This document shows, one piece after another, positions 30,864 to 39,755 of a stretch of DNA of 64,000 nucleotides (its first letter is position 1; each line of letters begins with the position of its first letter). The stretch spans positions 2,294,001-2,358,000 of the forward strand of contig CAWGNS010000008.1 in NCBI GenBank assembly GCA_963824095.1, written 5' to 3'. Both the position numbers and the translations under genes were made by a program. Source of the stretch: JBBDWJ01 sp963824095. GTDB taxonomy: Bacteria; Acidobacteriota; Terriglobia; Bryobacterales; UBA6623. The notes beneath the pieces are model-generated. The model worked only from the letters and a program-made list of their open reading frames with translations. It was not told the DNA's origin and searched no databases.

Positions 30864-32177
30864 CTACACCGCACCTTGCCGGGCCATCACCTGCAGGTCG
30901 GGGCGGTCGGCGCCGAATTTCTCTTGCCAGGCGTTCTGGATCAAGCCTTCGTAGCGCCGCAGATGGGCCTCGGGGCTGTAGTGTTCGACCACCGACCGCT
31001 GGCCGCGCTCGCCCAACGCCGCGCGCAGCTCGGGGTCCCGGGCAAGGCGCTCCAGGTGGCCGCGCAATTCCGTCGCCGAGTTGTAGATCAGGCCGCCGCC
31101 GGTTTCCTGCACGACTTCGGGCAGCGCGCCCAGGTTGTTGACGATCACCGGCACGCGGTGCGCCAGCGCCTCGATCACGACAATGCCAAAAGTCTCGTAG
31201 GTGACCGAGGGCACCACCACGCCCAGCGCGCCGCGATAGTAGCGGTGAATATCGTCCTGGCTCACCCAGCCGATGAAGCGCACCCGGCGCAGCCCCGCCG
31301 CTTGCTTGCGCAACTCCGCCTCGTGCGTTCCCGTGCCCAGCACCAACAGATCGTAGGGGCCGTCGCCATGAAACTGCGGCAGCAGCTCGTCGACGCCCTT
31401 CAGCCGCTCCAGCCGCCCCACGAAGAGAAAATAAGGCCGCTCGTGCAGCCGTTCCACGGCGTCGTCGTGGGCCGGGTCCAGCGGCACAAACTCCGGGAGC
31501 ACCTCCATGCGGCCGTGAAACCCGCGCTGGCGGTGCATGTCATGGCAAAAGTGGCTGGGCGCCAGGAAACGGTCCACGTGTTCCGCGCAGCGCTCCAGCA
31601 GGCCCGTATGGCGCCAAAGCTGGGGAGGCCGGTGCGAGCGGATCGCGCAGGGGATACAGGCCGGCTCCTCGCAGGCTTGCGTGCGGTTCTTCCACAGCAC
31701 GCTCATCGGGCACACCAGCCAGTGGTCGTGCATCGTGCAAAGCCGCAGCACCGGATAGTCCGGCTCCAGAGCCAGCACGCCCGGCCCAAACAGCGAAATG
31801 TTGTGGAAGTGCAGCACGTGGAAGCGCTTGGAAGCCAGCACCCGGCGGATCGCCGCGGTCTTCAGCAGCGGCCGGCCGGTCTGGTGGGAAAGGAACGGCG
31901 ACAACGGCCCCAGCGCGCTATTGAGCTTGTGTTGCGTAATCCCGCGGCTGGCCGGAAACGCCCGCTGGCCCGCGCCCTGGCGGAACAGTTGGTAGGAATC
32001 GGCGCAATGAATGACGTCGACTTCGTGGCCCCGCGCGACCAGTTCCATGCACAGCCGGTGGACATAGATGGCGTCCCCCCCAAAGCTGTAGGGCGGGTAA
32101 AAGGTCGTGATCATGCAGAAGCGCAGCGGCCCGCTCGCCGTGTCCTCGAGGACCGCTCCCTCTGCCGCTATGTCCAT
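30864..32177 (-). CDS. Family 4 glycosyltransferase
   Basis: This 437-aa protein has a GT-B fold. The N-terminal FCMITTFYPPYSFGGDAIYV is the glycine-rich acceptor-domain start. The C-terminal half has YFLFVGRLERLKGVDELLPQ, LLVLGTGTHEAELR and the nucleotide-sugar Ex7E region VPSVTYETFGIVVIEALAHR. A cysteine cluster near the middle (EPACIPCAIR, plus LCTMHDHWLVC) resembles GT4 enzymes with a zinc-like CxxC insert. The start at 32177 is supported by AGAAGTGAGG upstream. Probably involved in surface polysaccharide synthesis. Confidence 0.88.
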   Translation of the reverse strand: MDIAAEGAVLEDTASGPLRFCMITTFYPPYSFGGDAIYVHRLCMELVARGHEVDVIHCADSYQLFRQGAGQRAFPASRGITQHKLNSALGPLSPFLSHQTGRPLLKTAAIRRVLASKRFHVLHFHNISLFGPGVLALEPDYPVLRLCTMHDHWLVCPMSVLWKNRTQACEEPACIPCAIRSHRPPQLWRHTGLLERCAEHVDRFLAPSHFCHDMHRQRGFHGRMEVLPEFVPLDPAHDDAVERLHERPYFLFVGRLERLKGVDELLPQFHGDGPYDLLVLGTGTHEAELRKQAAGLRRVRFIGWVSQDDIHRYYRGALGVVVPSVTYETFGIVVIEALAHRVPVIVNNLGALPEVVQETGGGLIYNSATELRGHLERLARDPELRAALGERGQRSVVEHYSPEAHLRRYEGLIQNAWQEKFGADRPDLQVMARQGAV

Positions 32178-32589
32178 GGGCCTCACTTCTCTACGGCATC
32201 CGGGAAGCGGGTCCGCCCCGCTGCGCGCCGGCAACCGCGTTCTTGATCGCTGCCTCACTCGGCGGCGCCGGTCGGATGCGCTCACGGCCCGGCCCTCGTA
32301 GCCGCTCGTCATCACGACGGTCGCGCCACGGCCGGATCCGCAAGTTTTTTAAGAATAGCAGCGCAGCCGAAGTGACTGCGGCGAGCCGCGGGCTCTCGCG
32401 CCGCCAAACCGCCCCGGTGTGTCACAAGCGGCGATACAATTAGGAAACTACGGTGCGTCCGAGGTTTGCGGGCCCGGGCACAGGGCGGAGTCGGAGGTTC
32501 TCCATTCGCCAACGACTCGGCCGGTCCGCTTCTTCCAAGCTCATGCTGATGCGGGGTCCCTGGCGGACCCCAAGAAGGAATACGATCCC
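32178..32589. other. Divergent intergenic region upstream of the E2 gene
   Basis: This is 412 bp. A TACAAT at 32435-32440 is a possible -10 box for the E2 gene without a good -35. A perfect hairpin precedes the E2 ribosome binding site (separate entry). No gene seen. Confidence 0.45.
32553..32571 (+). promoter_or_regulatory. Perfect hairpin directly upstream of the E2 ribosome binding site
   Basis: GGGGTCC, loop CTGGC and GGACCCC form a 7-bp perfect stem ending 3 nt before AAGGAA, the Shine-Dalgarno of the gene starting at 32590. It could influence translation initiation or protect the 5' end of the mRNA. Confidence 0.5.
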
Positions 32590-33906
32590 ATGCCTGTCGA
32601 TGTCAAAGTGCCCACCTCGGGCGAGTCGATCAGCGAAGTCCAGATCGGCCAATGGCGAAAAGCCGAGGGCGATCGCGTCGAGGAAGACGAGGTGTTGGTC
32701 GAGATCGAAACCGACAAGGCCTCCATGGACCTGCCCGCTCCCGCCAGCGGCGTTCTGGTCAAGATTCTCAAGAAAGACGGCGAGGACGCCGCGCCGGGAG
32801 ACATCATCGCCCGGATCGACGAATCCGCGGCGCCCCCGGCCGATGGCAAGAAACGCGCCGAATCCGCGTCCAAGCCGGCTAAGGCATCCACCCCGCCCGC
32901 GGCGTCCGCGAAGCCGGCGCGACAGGAAAAGGCAGCACCCGCCCCGCCTGAGCCGGCGGCGCAGCCCGTGAGTCAGCCGTCAACCGATGGCGCCGAGACG
33001 CGCGTGATGCCCGCCGCCCGCCGTGTTCTGGCCGAGCACGGCCTCGACGCCGCCGACGTCGAGGCCAGCGGTCCGGGGCGGCGTCTGCTCAAGGAAGACG
33101 TTCTGCGGCACCTCGAAAGCCTGGAGGCCCGCCAGGACGAACCCGCCGCCCCGCCACCCGAGCTGCCCGCCGGCCTGCCGCCCTTCGAGGGAGGTTATCC
33201 CGCCGGCCGCGAAGAGCAGGTTGTCCCGATGAGCCCGCTGCGGCGCGTGATCGCCCGCAATCTCGTCGCCGCGCAACAGAACGCCGCGCTGTTGACCACC
33301 TTCAACGAGGTGGACATGTCGGAGGTGATCGACCTCCGCAAGCAGCACCAGGAAGCCTTCCAGAAAAAGTACGACATCAAGCTGGGCTTCATGTCCTTCT
33401 TCGTCAAGGCGGCGGTCGAGGCGCTGAAGTTGATCCCGCAGGTCAACGCCGAAGTTCGCGACACCAACATCGTTTACCGCAACTACTACGACGTCGGCAT
33501 TGCGGTCGGCGGCGGCAAGGGCCTGGTCGTGCCGATCCTGCGGAACGCCGAGCGGCTCAGCTTCGCCGCGATCGAGCTGGCCATTGCCGATTTCGCGCGC
33601 CGCGCCCAGGACAACAAGATCGAGCTTTCCGAGCTCAAAGGCGGCACCTTCACCATCAGCAACGGCGGCATTTACGGCTCGATGCTCTCGACCCCCATCG
33701 TCAACGCGCCGCAAAGCGGCATCCTGGGCCTGCACGCCATCCAGGACCGTCCGGTGGCCCGCAACGGCCAGGTCGTCGTGCGCCCCATGATGTACGTCGC
33801 GCTCACCTACGACCACCGCATCGTCGACGGCCGCGAGGCGGTGACCTTCCTCAAGCACATCAAGGACCTCATCGAGCGGCCCGTGCGCATGCTGATCGAA
33901 ATTTAA
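32590..33906 (+). CDS. sucB: 2-oxo acid dehydrogenase E2, dihydrolipoyllysine succinyltransferase-like
   Basis: This is 438 aa. The N-terminal lipoyl domain has the lipoylated Lys in ETDKASMDL. An Ala/Pro-rich linker precedes an E1/E3-binding domain (MPAARRVLAEHGLDAADVEA then GPGRRLLKEDVL). The C-terminal acyltransferase domain has LGFMSFFVKAAVEALKLIPQ and the active-site TYDHRIVDGREAV. VPTSGESISEVQIGQW is the typical start of succinyl- rather than acetyl-transferases, so sucB is the best reading. The E1 and E3 genes are not adjacent. Confidence 0.92.
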   Translation: MPVDVKVPTSGESISEVQIGQWRKAEGDRVEEDEVLVEIETDKASMDLPAPASGVLVKILKKDGEDAAPGDIIARIDESAAPPADGKKRAESASKPAKASTPPAASAKPARQEKAAPAPPEPAAQPVSQPSTDGAETRVMPAARRVLAEHGLDAADVEASGPGRRLLKEDVLRHLESLEARQDEPAAPPPELPAGLPPFEGGYPAGREEQVVPMSPLRRVIARNLVAAQQNAALLTTFNEVDMSEVIDLRKQHQEAFQKKYDIKLGFMSFFVKAAVEALKLIPQVNAEVRDTNIVYRNYYDVGIAVGGGKGLVVPILRNAERLSFAAIELAIADFARRAQDNKIELSELKGGTFTISNGGIYGSMLSTPIVNAPQSGILGLHAIQDRPVARNGQVVVRPMMYVALTYDHRIVDGREAVTFLKHIKDLIERPVRMLIEI

Positions 33907-33917
33907 GAACCCGCGCA

Positions 33918-34796
33918 ATGCCCTTCGTCGCCAACACCCGCACGGTGCTCGAAATGATCAAGTTCGAGCACTCCATCTTCGCGCTGCCGTTCGCGCTGAC
34001 CGGCGCGCTGCTGGCGGCTCATGGCAGCGGCCTCTCCTGGACGGAACTCGGCGCGAAACTCGGCTGGATCGTACTCGCCATGGTGGCGGCGCGTTCGGCC
34101 GCCATGGCCTTCAACCGCGTCGCCGACGCCGAAATCGACGCCGCCAACCCGCGTACCAAAACGCGCGCCATTCCGGCCGGCGTCCTCTCGAAATCGTTTA
34201 CGTGGGGCTTCATCGTCTTCTGGTCGCTGCTGCTGCTGGCGGCCGCCTGGATGCTCAATCCGCTGTGCCTCGAGCTCGCGCCGCTGGCGCTGGCCGTCGT
34301 GTTCGGCTATTCCTACACCAAGCGCTTCACGGCGTTCTCGCACCTGGTGCTGGGGTTCGCCCTCGGGATCGCGCCGGCGGCGGCCTGGATCGCCGTTCGC
34401 GGCACTCTCGACGCCCCCATCCTGCTGCTGACCGCCGCGGTGATGTGCTGGACGGCGGGCTTTGACGTGATCTATTCCTGCCAGGACGTCGATTTCGACC
34501 GCCGCAGCGGCCTGCGCAGCGTGCCGCAGTCGCTGGGCGTGCCGCGGGCGCTGCTGGTGGCGCGCCTGCTCCACGTCGTGATGGTGGGGCTGCTGCTGAC
34601 TCTGTGGCGTTTGGCCGGGCTCGGCTGGCTCGGTTTGGCCGGCGTGGCGGTGGTTGCCGCCCTGCTGGTCTACGAGCACAGCCTGGTCAAAGCCGACGAT
34701 CTCTCCCGGGTCAACGCGGCCTTCTTCACAGTCAACGGCTACGTTAGCGTGTTATTCTTTGTTTTTTGGGCCGCGGATTTGTCCGTGCGCTCCTGA
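33918..34796 (+). CDS. UbiA-family prenyltransferase, probable MqnP
   Basis: This 292-aa protein has eight to nine membrane helices and both prenyl-diphosphate Asp motifs: NRVADAEIDAANPRTKTRAI and YSCQDVDFDRRSGLRSVPQS. The second motif and the neighbouring mqnE gene (68 bp downstream) favour MqnP, the prenyltransferase of the futalosine menaquinone route, over UbiA of ubiquinone synthesis. It starts 11 bp after the E2 stop, so it may be cotranscribed with the E2 gene. Confidence 0.9.
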   Translation: MPFVANTRTVLEMIKFEHSIFALPFALTGALLAAHGSGLSWTELGAKLGWIVLAMVAARSAAMAFNRVADAEIDAANPRTKTRAIPAGVLSKSFTWGFIVFWSLLLLAAAWMLNPLCLELAPLALAVVFGYSYTKRFTAFSHLVLGFALGIAPAAAWIAVRGTLDAPILLLTAAVMCWTAGFDVIYSCQDVDFDRRSGLRSVPQSLGVPRALLVARLLHVVMVGLLLTLWRLAGLGWLGLAGVAVVAALLVYEHSLVKADDLSRVNAAFFTVNGYVSVLFFVFWAADLSVRS

Positions 34797-34863
34797 CGGC
34801 CCTTGAGACTGCCGTTTTGGCCAGGCCAACGACTTGTTGGACCGCCTTTTGCCAGGTTCTGGA

Positions 34864-35982
34864 ATGACGCCGCACATCGAAGACCCGAAGCTGCGACCGG
34901 TCGCCGAAAAGGTGCTGGCCGGCGTGCGCCTGGGTTTCGACGACGGCGTCGCGCTATATCGCTCGAGCGACCTGCTGGCGATCGGCTACCTCGCCAACCA
35001 CGTCCGCGAGCAGCAAAACGGCAACCTCACCTACTTCAACGTCAACCGGCATATCAATCCGACCGACGTCTGCGTTGCCGCTTGCAAGCTGTGCGCCTTC
35101 GGTAAGCAGAAGCGCGACCCCAAGGCCTATACGATGTCGCTCGACCAGGCCTGGCACATTGCCGGAGAAGGCTATAGCGAGGCGGTTTCCGAGTTCCACA
35201 TCGTCGGCGGCCTGCACCCGGAGCTGAGCCTCGACTGGTTCTGCGAACTGATCCGGGGCCTCAAGGAGCGCTACCCGGCGGTGCATCTCAAGGCGTTCAC
35301 GATGGTCGAGGTGGGCTACCTGGCGAGGCGGGCCCGCATCTCCATCGCCGAGACGCTCCAGAAGCTGAAAGAGGCCGGTGTCGACTCCCTGCCGGGCGGC
35401 GGCGCCGAAGTCTTTCACGAGCGCGTGCGGCGGATCATCTGCGATCACAAGATCGACGGCGAGGAATGGATCGAGACCGCCCGTTCGGCGCACCAGCTCG
35501 GCCTCAAATCCAACGCCACCATGCTCTACGGCCACATCGAGACCGAAGAGGATCGCGTCGATCACCTGCTGCGGCTGCGGGCGTTACAGGACGATACCGC
35601 GGGATTCCAGACCTACATCCCGCTGGCGTTTCATCCCGAAAACACGGCGATGAAGCACCTGCCGGTGACTACCGGCTTCGACGATATCAAGAACATCGCC
35701 GTGGCGCGGTTGATGCTCGACAACTTCCCCCACATCAAGGCCTACTGGATCATGATGACGCCGAAGGTGGCGCAGGTCGCGCAGCGCTTCGGAGCCGACG
35801 ATCTCGACGGCACGGTGGTGGAGGAGAAGATCTACCACGACGCCGGCGCCACCACCTCGCAGTCGCTGCGCCGCGAGGAATTGCTCCACCTGATCCGCGA
35901 AGCCGGCCGCGAGCCGGTCGAGCGCGACACGCTCTACCGTCCGGTCCGTCGCGACGAAGCCACCTTGACGGTGCTGGTCTAG
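34864..35982 (+). CDS. mqnE: Aminofutalosine synthase
   Basis: This 372-aa radical SAM enzyme is the first committed step of futalosine-dependent menaquinone synthesis. It has the CxxxCxxC cluster motif in CVAACKLCAFG, preceded by NRHINPTDV. It also has FHIVGGLHPEL, the LPGGGAEVF loop and SNATMLYGHIETEEDRVDHL, which distinguish MqnE from its paralogue MqnC. The ATG at 34864 was preferred; a TTG 30 bp upstream in frame would add ten residues. mqnP is immediately upstream. Confidence 0.93.
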   Translation: MTPHIEDPKLRPVAEKVLAGVRLGFDDGVALYRSSDLLAIGYLANHVREQQNGNLTYFNVNRHINPTDVCVAACKLCAFGKQKRDPKAYTMSLDQAWHIAGEGYSEAVSEFHIVGGLHPELSLDWFCELIRGLKERYPAVHLKAFTMVEVGYLARRARISIAETLQKLKEAGVDSLPGGGAEVFHERVRRIICDHKIDGEEWIETARSAHQLGLKSNATMLYGHIETEEDRVDHLLRLRALQDDTAGFQTYIPLAFHPENTAMKHLPVTTGFDDIKNIAVARLMLDNFPHIKAYWIMMTPKVAQVAQRFGADDLDGTVVEEKIYHDAGATTSQSLRREELLHLIREAGREPVERDTLYRPVRRDEATLTVLV

Positions 35983-36401
35983 TCGCGGCGGTGATCCTCC
36001 ACACGGCGGCCTGAACGAGGCCACCCACCAGCACGATTTCCGGCAGGAACGCCATCGCCCGGGCGGACCCGGCGCTCCTCCGCCGTTTCCGGCGCGCGAA
36101 CGGATCGCCGCTCGAAGCGGCCTGGGGCGCCCCCGGTTCGCGGCGACGCGCCAACGCAAGTTTGATAACTTAGGAGTTGCCTTGCGGGCCCGCCTGGCTC
36201 GAATGCAACCCGAAACGGCAGGTTTCGACGATAAGCAGCGCAGGGGACAGTCCCGTTTGCGTACGCTCGGCCGCCCCGGCGGCGGATTGCTCCGAAGCGC
36301 GAAACGCGGCCATTTCTCCGGACGCGTGCCCGTCTGGCTTGCCTGACAAGAAACCAGGAGCGGACCTCGTAGTCCGCTAGCGAGCCCGAAGGAGCCTTTT
36401 C
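35983..36401. other. Intergenic region upstream of argD
   Basis: This is 419 bp with no supported gene. A perfect hairpin lies near its right end (separate entry) and GAAGGAGCC precedes the argD ATG. Confidence 0.45.
36359..36378 (+). promoter_or_regulatory. Perfect hairpin upstream of the argD ribosome binding site
   Basis: AGCGGAC, loop CTCGTA and GTCCGCT form a 7-bp perfect stem 10 nt before the AAGGAG of the gene starting at 36402. Its placement resembles the hairpin before the E2 gene. Confidence 0.5.
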
Positions 36402-37649
36402 ATGTCAGCAACGAAGCCCAGTCTTTCCTCCGAAGAGACCCGGATTGTCGACCGGGAAAAGCAGTGCCTTGTTCAAAGCTACGGACGCTACCCGCTGGTA
36501 GTCGACCACGGCAAGGGCTGCCAAGTCTGCGACCTCAACAACCGCAGCTACATCGATTTCGTCACGGGCCTGGGCGTCAATGCCCTCGGCCACGCGCATC
36601 CGCGCATTGTCCAGGTGATGCACGAGCAGGTCGAGAAGCTCGTCCATTGTTCGAACCTCTACTATCACCGCTATCAGGGAATGCTGGCCGAACGCCTGGT
36701 CGAAATCAGCGGCATGCAGCGCGCGTTCTTTGCGAACACGGGAACCGAAGCCGTCGAGGGCGCGCTGAAGATCGCCAAAGGCTATGGCCGCCGCAAGAGT
36801 CCCGACAAATACGGCATCGTCGCGCTGAACGGCTCGTTCAGCGGGCGGACCCTCGGCTCCATCTCGGTCACCGGCCAGGCGAAATACCGCCAGCCGTTCG
36901 AGCCGCTGATTCCCGGCGTGACCTTCATTGACCCGAACGATCTGGCAGGCCTCGAAGCCGCGGTCGACAAGAACACGGCGGCGATCCTGTTCGAGCCGAT
37001 CCTGGGCGAGGGCGGCATCGTCGAGATCAGCCGCGAGTTCGCCGAACGCGCCGCCGAGCTGGCCCGCGACAACGACGCGCTGCTGATCTTCGACGAGATC
37101 CAATGCGGACTCGGGCGCACGGGCAAACACTTCGCCTACCAGTGGTGGGACGGAACCTCGGAGGGCTTTTGCTCGATTCTGCCCGATGTCGTCCTGGTCG
37201 CCAAGCCGCTGGCGGCGGGCTTGCCGCTGGGCGCCATCCTCGTCAACGAGAAGGCCGCCGAAATCCTCGCGCCCGGCATGCACGGCACCACCTTCGGCGG
37301 CGGCGCGCTGGCCTGCCGTGTCGCGCTCGAGTTCCTCGACGTGCTCGAGGAGCTGCTGCCGCACATCCGCGAGACCGGCGACTATTTCCAGGAACGCTTG
37401 GGCGAACTGCTGGAAAAGTACGATTTCATCAAGGAAGTACGCGGCAAAGGCTTGATGCTGGCGCTGAACCTGACCGTGCCCGGCAAAAGCGTCGTGCCCC
37501 AGGTCCAGGAAGCCGGCTTTCTGATCAATTGCACGGCCGAAACCGTGCTGCGCTTCCTGCCGCCCTACATCATCGAAAAGCAGCACATCGACGAGCTGAT
37601 CGCCTGCCTCGACAAAGTCTTCGAGAAAGGCCCGCCGCAAGCCCAATAG
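36402..37649 (+). CDS. argD: Acetylornithine/succinyldiaminopimelate-type aminotransferase
   Basis: This 415-aa PLP-dependent class III aminotransferase has the cofactor-phosphate loop FFANTGTEAVEGALKIAKGY, the DEIQCGLGRTG motif whose Asp contacts the PLP pyridine N, and the Schiff-base Lys in LVAKPLAAGLPLGA. THLGVNALGHAHP-like text near residue 55 (GLGVNALGHAHPRIVQV) is typical of ArgD. No other arginine gene is nearby, so a related role such as another omega-aminotransferase is possible. Confidence 0.88.
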   Translation: MSATKPSLSSEETRIVDREKQCLVQSYGRYPLVVDHGKGCQVCDLNNRSYIDFVTGLGVNALGHAHPRIVQVMHEQVEKLVHCSNLYYHRYQGMLAERLVEISGMQRAFFANTGTEAVEGALKIAKGYGRRKSPDKYGIVALNGSFSGRTLGSISVTGQAKYRQPFEPLIPGVTFIDPNDLAGLEAAVDKNTAAILFEPILGEGGIVEISREFAERAAELARDNDALLIFDEIQCGLGRTGKHFAYQWWDGTSEGFCSILPDVVLVAKPLAAGLPLGAILVNEKAAEILAPGMHGTTFGGGALACRVALEFLDVLEELLPHIRETGDYFQERLGELLEKYDFIKEVRGKGLMLALNLTVPGKSVVPQVQEAGFLINCTAETVLRFLPPYIIEKQHIDELIACLDKVFEKGPPQAQ

Positions 37650-37682
37650 CGGCAAGCACGGCAAGCGGGAGTGCCGCCACGG

Positions 37683-37720
37683 CAGAGACAGGCGCTCCCG
37701 CCTGTCCGCGGCGAGAAGCG
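37683..37720. repeat. Family B palindromic repeat, solo copy
   Basis: This is CAGAGACAGGCGCTCCCGCC, then TGTCCGCGGCGAGAAGCG. It lies between the convergent argD and accC genes. A second small hairpin (GCGGCG/CGCCGC) follows, as in the copy at 49.9 kb. Confidence 0.7.
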
Positions 37721-37818
37721 CCGCGCTCGCCCCTTCGAACAAAAATCCGTCAAAACGATGGAGTGGAATTCCGGTCAGGCAGAAGGGCAGGCCAGCAGCC
37801 CCGCCCCAGCGGCTTCGA

Positions 37819-39171
37819 TCAAGCAGCCCGCTGCGCGTTCAGCCGCTCAATGAAGTGCGTATCGTATTGACCCGCCTGAAACTCGGGGTCCGCCAGAATG
37901 CGTTGGTGCAGGGAAATCGAGGTGTGAATGCCCTCGACGGAGAAGAAGTCCAGCGCCCGCCGCGTGCGCGCGATGGCCTCTTCCCGGTCTTTGCCGTGGA
38001 CCACCAGCTTGGCGACCAGCGAATCGTAGTAGGGCGGCACAAACCAGCCCGAATAGGCGGCCGTATCGACCCGCACGCCAATGCCGCCAGGCGTGATCAG
38101 TTGGGTGATGCGCCCCGCCGACGGCGCAAACGTCTGCGGATTTTCAGCGTTGATGCGGCACTCGATCGCGTGCCCGCGCAACTCGATCTTTTCGGGCAGC
38201 ACCGCGTCGAGCGGCGCGCCGTCGGCGAGCAGGATCTGGCTGCGTACCAGGTCGAGGCCCGTAATGGCCTCGGTCACCGGATGCTCCACCTGAATGCGTG
38301 CGTTCAGCTCGATGAAATAAAGATCGCCGTTCTCGTCCATCAGGAACTCGACGGTGCCGGCGTTGGAATAGCCGATGTCGGAGAGCGCCTTGCCGACGAC
38401 CTCGCACATGCGCGCCCGCGTCGCCGCATCGAGCCGCGGCGAGGGGCCTTCCTCGAGCAGTTTCTGGTGCCGGCGTTGAATCGAGCATTCGCGCTCGGCA
38501 ATCGCCACGCAGCGGCCCTGCTCATCCCCCATCACCTGGAACTCGATGTGCCGCGGCCGCTCGATGAACCGCTCGATGTAAACCTCGGAGGAGTGGAAGC
38601 TGATGGCGGCCTCATGCTGTGCCTGATGAAACATCTCGGCCAGCTTGTCTTCGCCGCGCACCACGCGCATGCCGCGGCCGCCGCCTCCCGCCGCCGCTTT
38701 GATGATGACCGGATAGCCGATTTCACTCGCCCACTTGCGGGCTTCTTCCAGGCTTTTGACCGGCTCCTCGGTCCCGGGCACGATCGGAATGCCCGCCTTC
38801 CTCGCGGCGCGGCGCGCCTGCGCCTTATCGCCCATCAGCCGGATGACGTCGGGGCGCGGGCCGATAAACTTGATGCCCGACACTTCGCAGACTTCCGCAA
38901 AGCCCGGGTCTTCCGCCAGAAAGCCATATCCGGGATGGATCGCATCGACGTCGGTGATTTCGGCCGCGCTGATCACGGCCGGGATGTTCAGGTAGCTATC
39001 GGCGCTGCGCGGCGGGCCGATGCACAGCGCTTCGTCGGCGTAGCGAACGTGCAACGAGCCGCGGTCGGCTTCCGAATAGACCGCCACGGTACGGATACCG
39101 AGGTCCTTACAGGCCGAGATCACGCGCACGGCGATCTCGCCGCGGTTGGCAATGAGAACCTTCTGGAACAT
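37819..39171 (-). CDS. accC: Acetyl-CoA carboxylase biotin carboxylase subunit
   Basis: This is a 450-aa ATP-grasp enzyme that carboxylates biotin on AccB. It has KVLIANRGEIAVRVISACKD, HPGYGFLAEDPGF, the glycine-rich ATP loop AAAGGGGRGMRVV, the ERECSIQRRHQKLLEE block and FIELNARIQVEHPVTE. The ATG at 39171 lies 17 nt after the accB stop. It is the last gene of the minus-strand run starting with pilM. It catalyses the first half-reaction of fatty-acid synthesis. Confidence 0.97.
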   Translation of the reverse strand: MFQKVLIANRGEIAVRVISACKDLGIRTVAVYSEADRGSLHVRYADEALCIGPPRSADSYLNIPAVISAAEITDVDAIHPGYGFLAEDPGFAEVCEVSGIKFIGPRPDVIRLMGDKAQARRAARKAGIPIVPGTEEPVKSLEEARKWASEIGYPVIIKAAAGGGGRGMRVVRGEDKLAEMFHQAQHEAAISFHSSEVYIERFIERPRHIEFQVMGDEQGRCVAIAERECSIQRRHQKLLEEGPSPRLDAATRARMCEVVGKALSDIGYSNAGTVEFLMDENGDLYFIELNARIQVEHPVTEAITGLDLVRSQILLADGAPLDAVLPEKIELRGHAIECRINAENPQTFAPSAGRITQLITPGGIGVRVDTAAYSGWFVPPYYDSLVAKLVVHGKDREEAIARTRRALDFFSVEGIHTSISLHQRILADPEFQAGQYDTHFIERLNAQRAA

Positions 39172-39188
39172 GGGTTTGAGCTGACCGG

Positions 39189-39737
39189 CTAACCGCGAGT
39201 GTCGATCGCGAACAGCGCCTCGCCGTATTCCACCGGCTGCCCGTTGGCGACAAACCGCTTGGTGACGACGCCGCCGGCTTCGGCCTCGATCTCGTTCATC
39301 AGCTTCATGGCTTCGATGATGCAGAGCACCTGGCCGGCTTCGACCTTGTCCCCCACCTGCACGAAGGCAGGCGCGCCAGGCGACGACGATTCGTAGAACG
39401 TCCCTACGATCGGCGCGGTCACGATGAGCCCCTCGGCTTCCTTTTCCGGCGCGGGCTTTTCGGCGGGGCGTTCGGCGGGGACGGCCGTACTCGCCGGCGG
39501 TGGGCCGGGGTTTCCGGCCGAATGGGCGACCGCCCCTGGCGTCTGCGGCGAAGTGACGATCACGTAGGGTGTGGGCGCGTTCGAGTTCTGGTTGGCTCCC
39601 GCGCGGCAAATCCGGATCTTCTCCTGTCCGCTGTGGAACTCGAACTCGGTGATATCTTTGGCAATCACCGTCTCGATCAGGTCTTTAATATCGTCAAGAG
39701 TCATCTTGGAATCGGCGCTCTGGGCGGGTGCGGGCAT
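39189..39737 (-). CDS. accB: Acetyl-CoA carboxylase biotin carboxyl carrier protein
   Basis: This 182-aa protein has an N-terminal helix (MTLDDIKDLIETVIAKDITE), a Pro/Ala-rich linker (about residues 60-105) and a C-terminal biotinyl domain with the biotin-accepting Lys in CIIEAMKLMNEIEAE. A FYESSSPGAPAFVQVGDKV segment forms the thumb typical of bacterial AccB. It lies 18 nt after the M24 peptidase gene and before accC. An internal ATG at 39704 is an alternative start. Confidence 0.96.
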   Translation of the reverse strand: MPAPAQSADSKMTLDDIKDLIETVIAKDITEFEFHSGQEKIRICRAGANQNSNAPTPYVIVTSPQTPGAVAHSAGNPGPPPASTAVPAERPAEKPAPEKEAEGLIVTAPIVGTFYESSSPGAPAFVQVGDKVEAGQVLCIIEAMKLMNEIEAEAGGVVTKRFVANGQPVEYGEALFAIDTRG

Positions 39738-39755
39738 ACAAACGATCGGGGCGGC

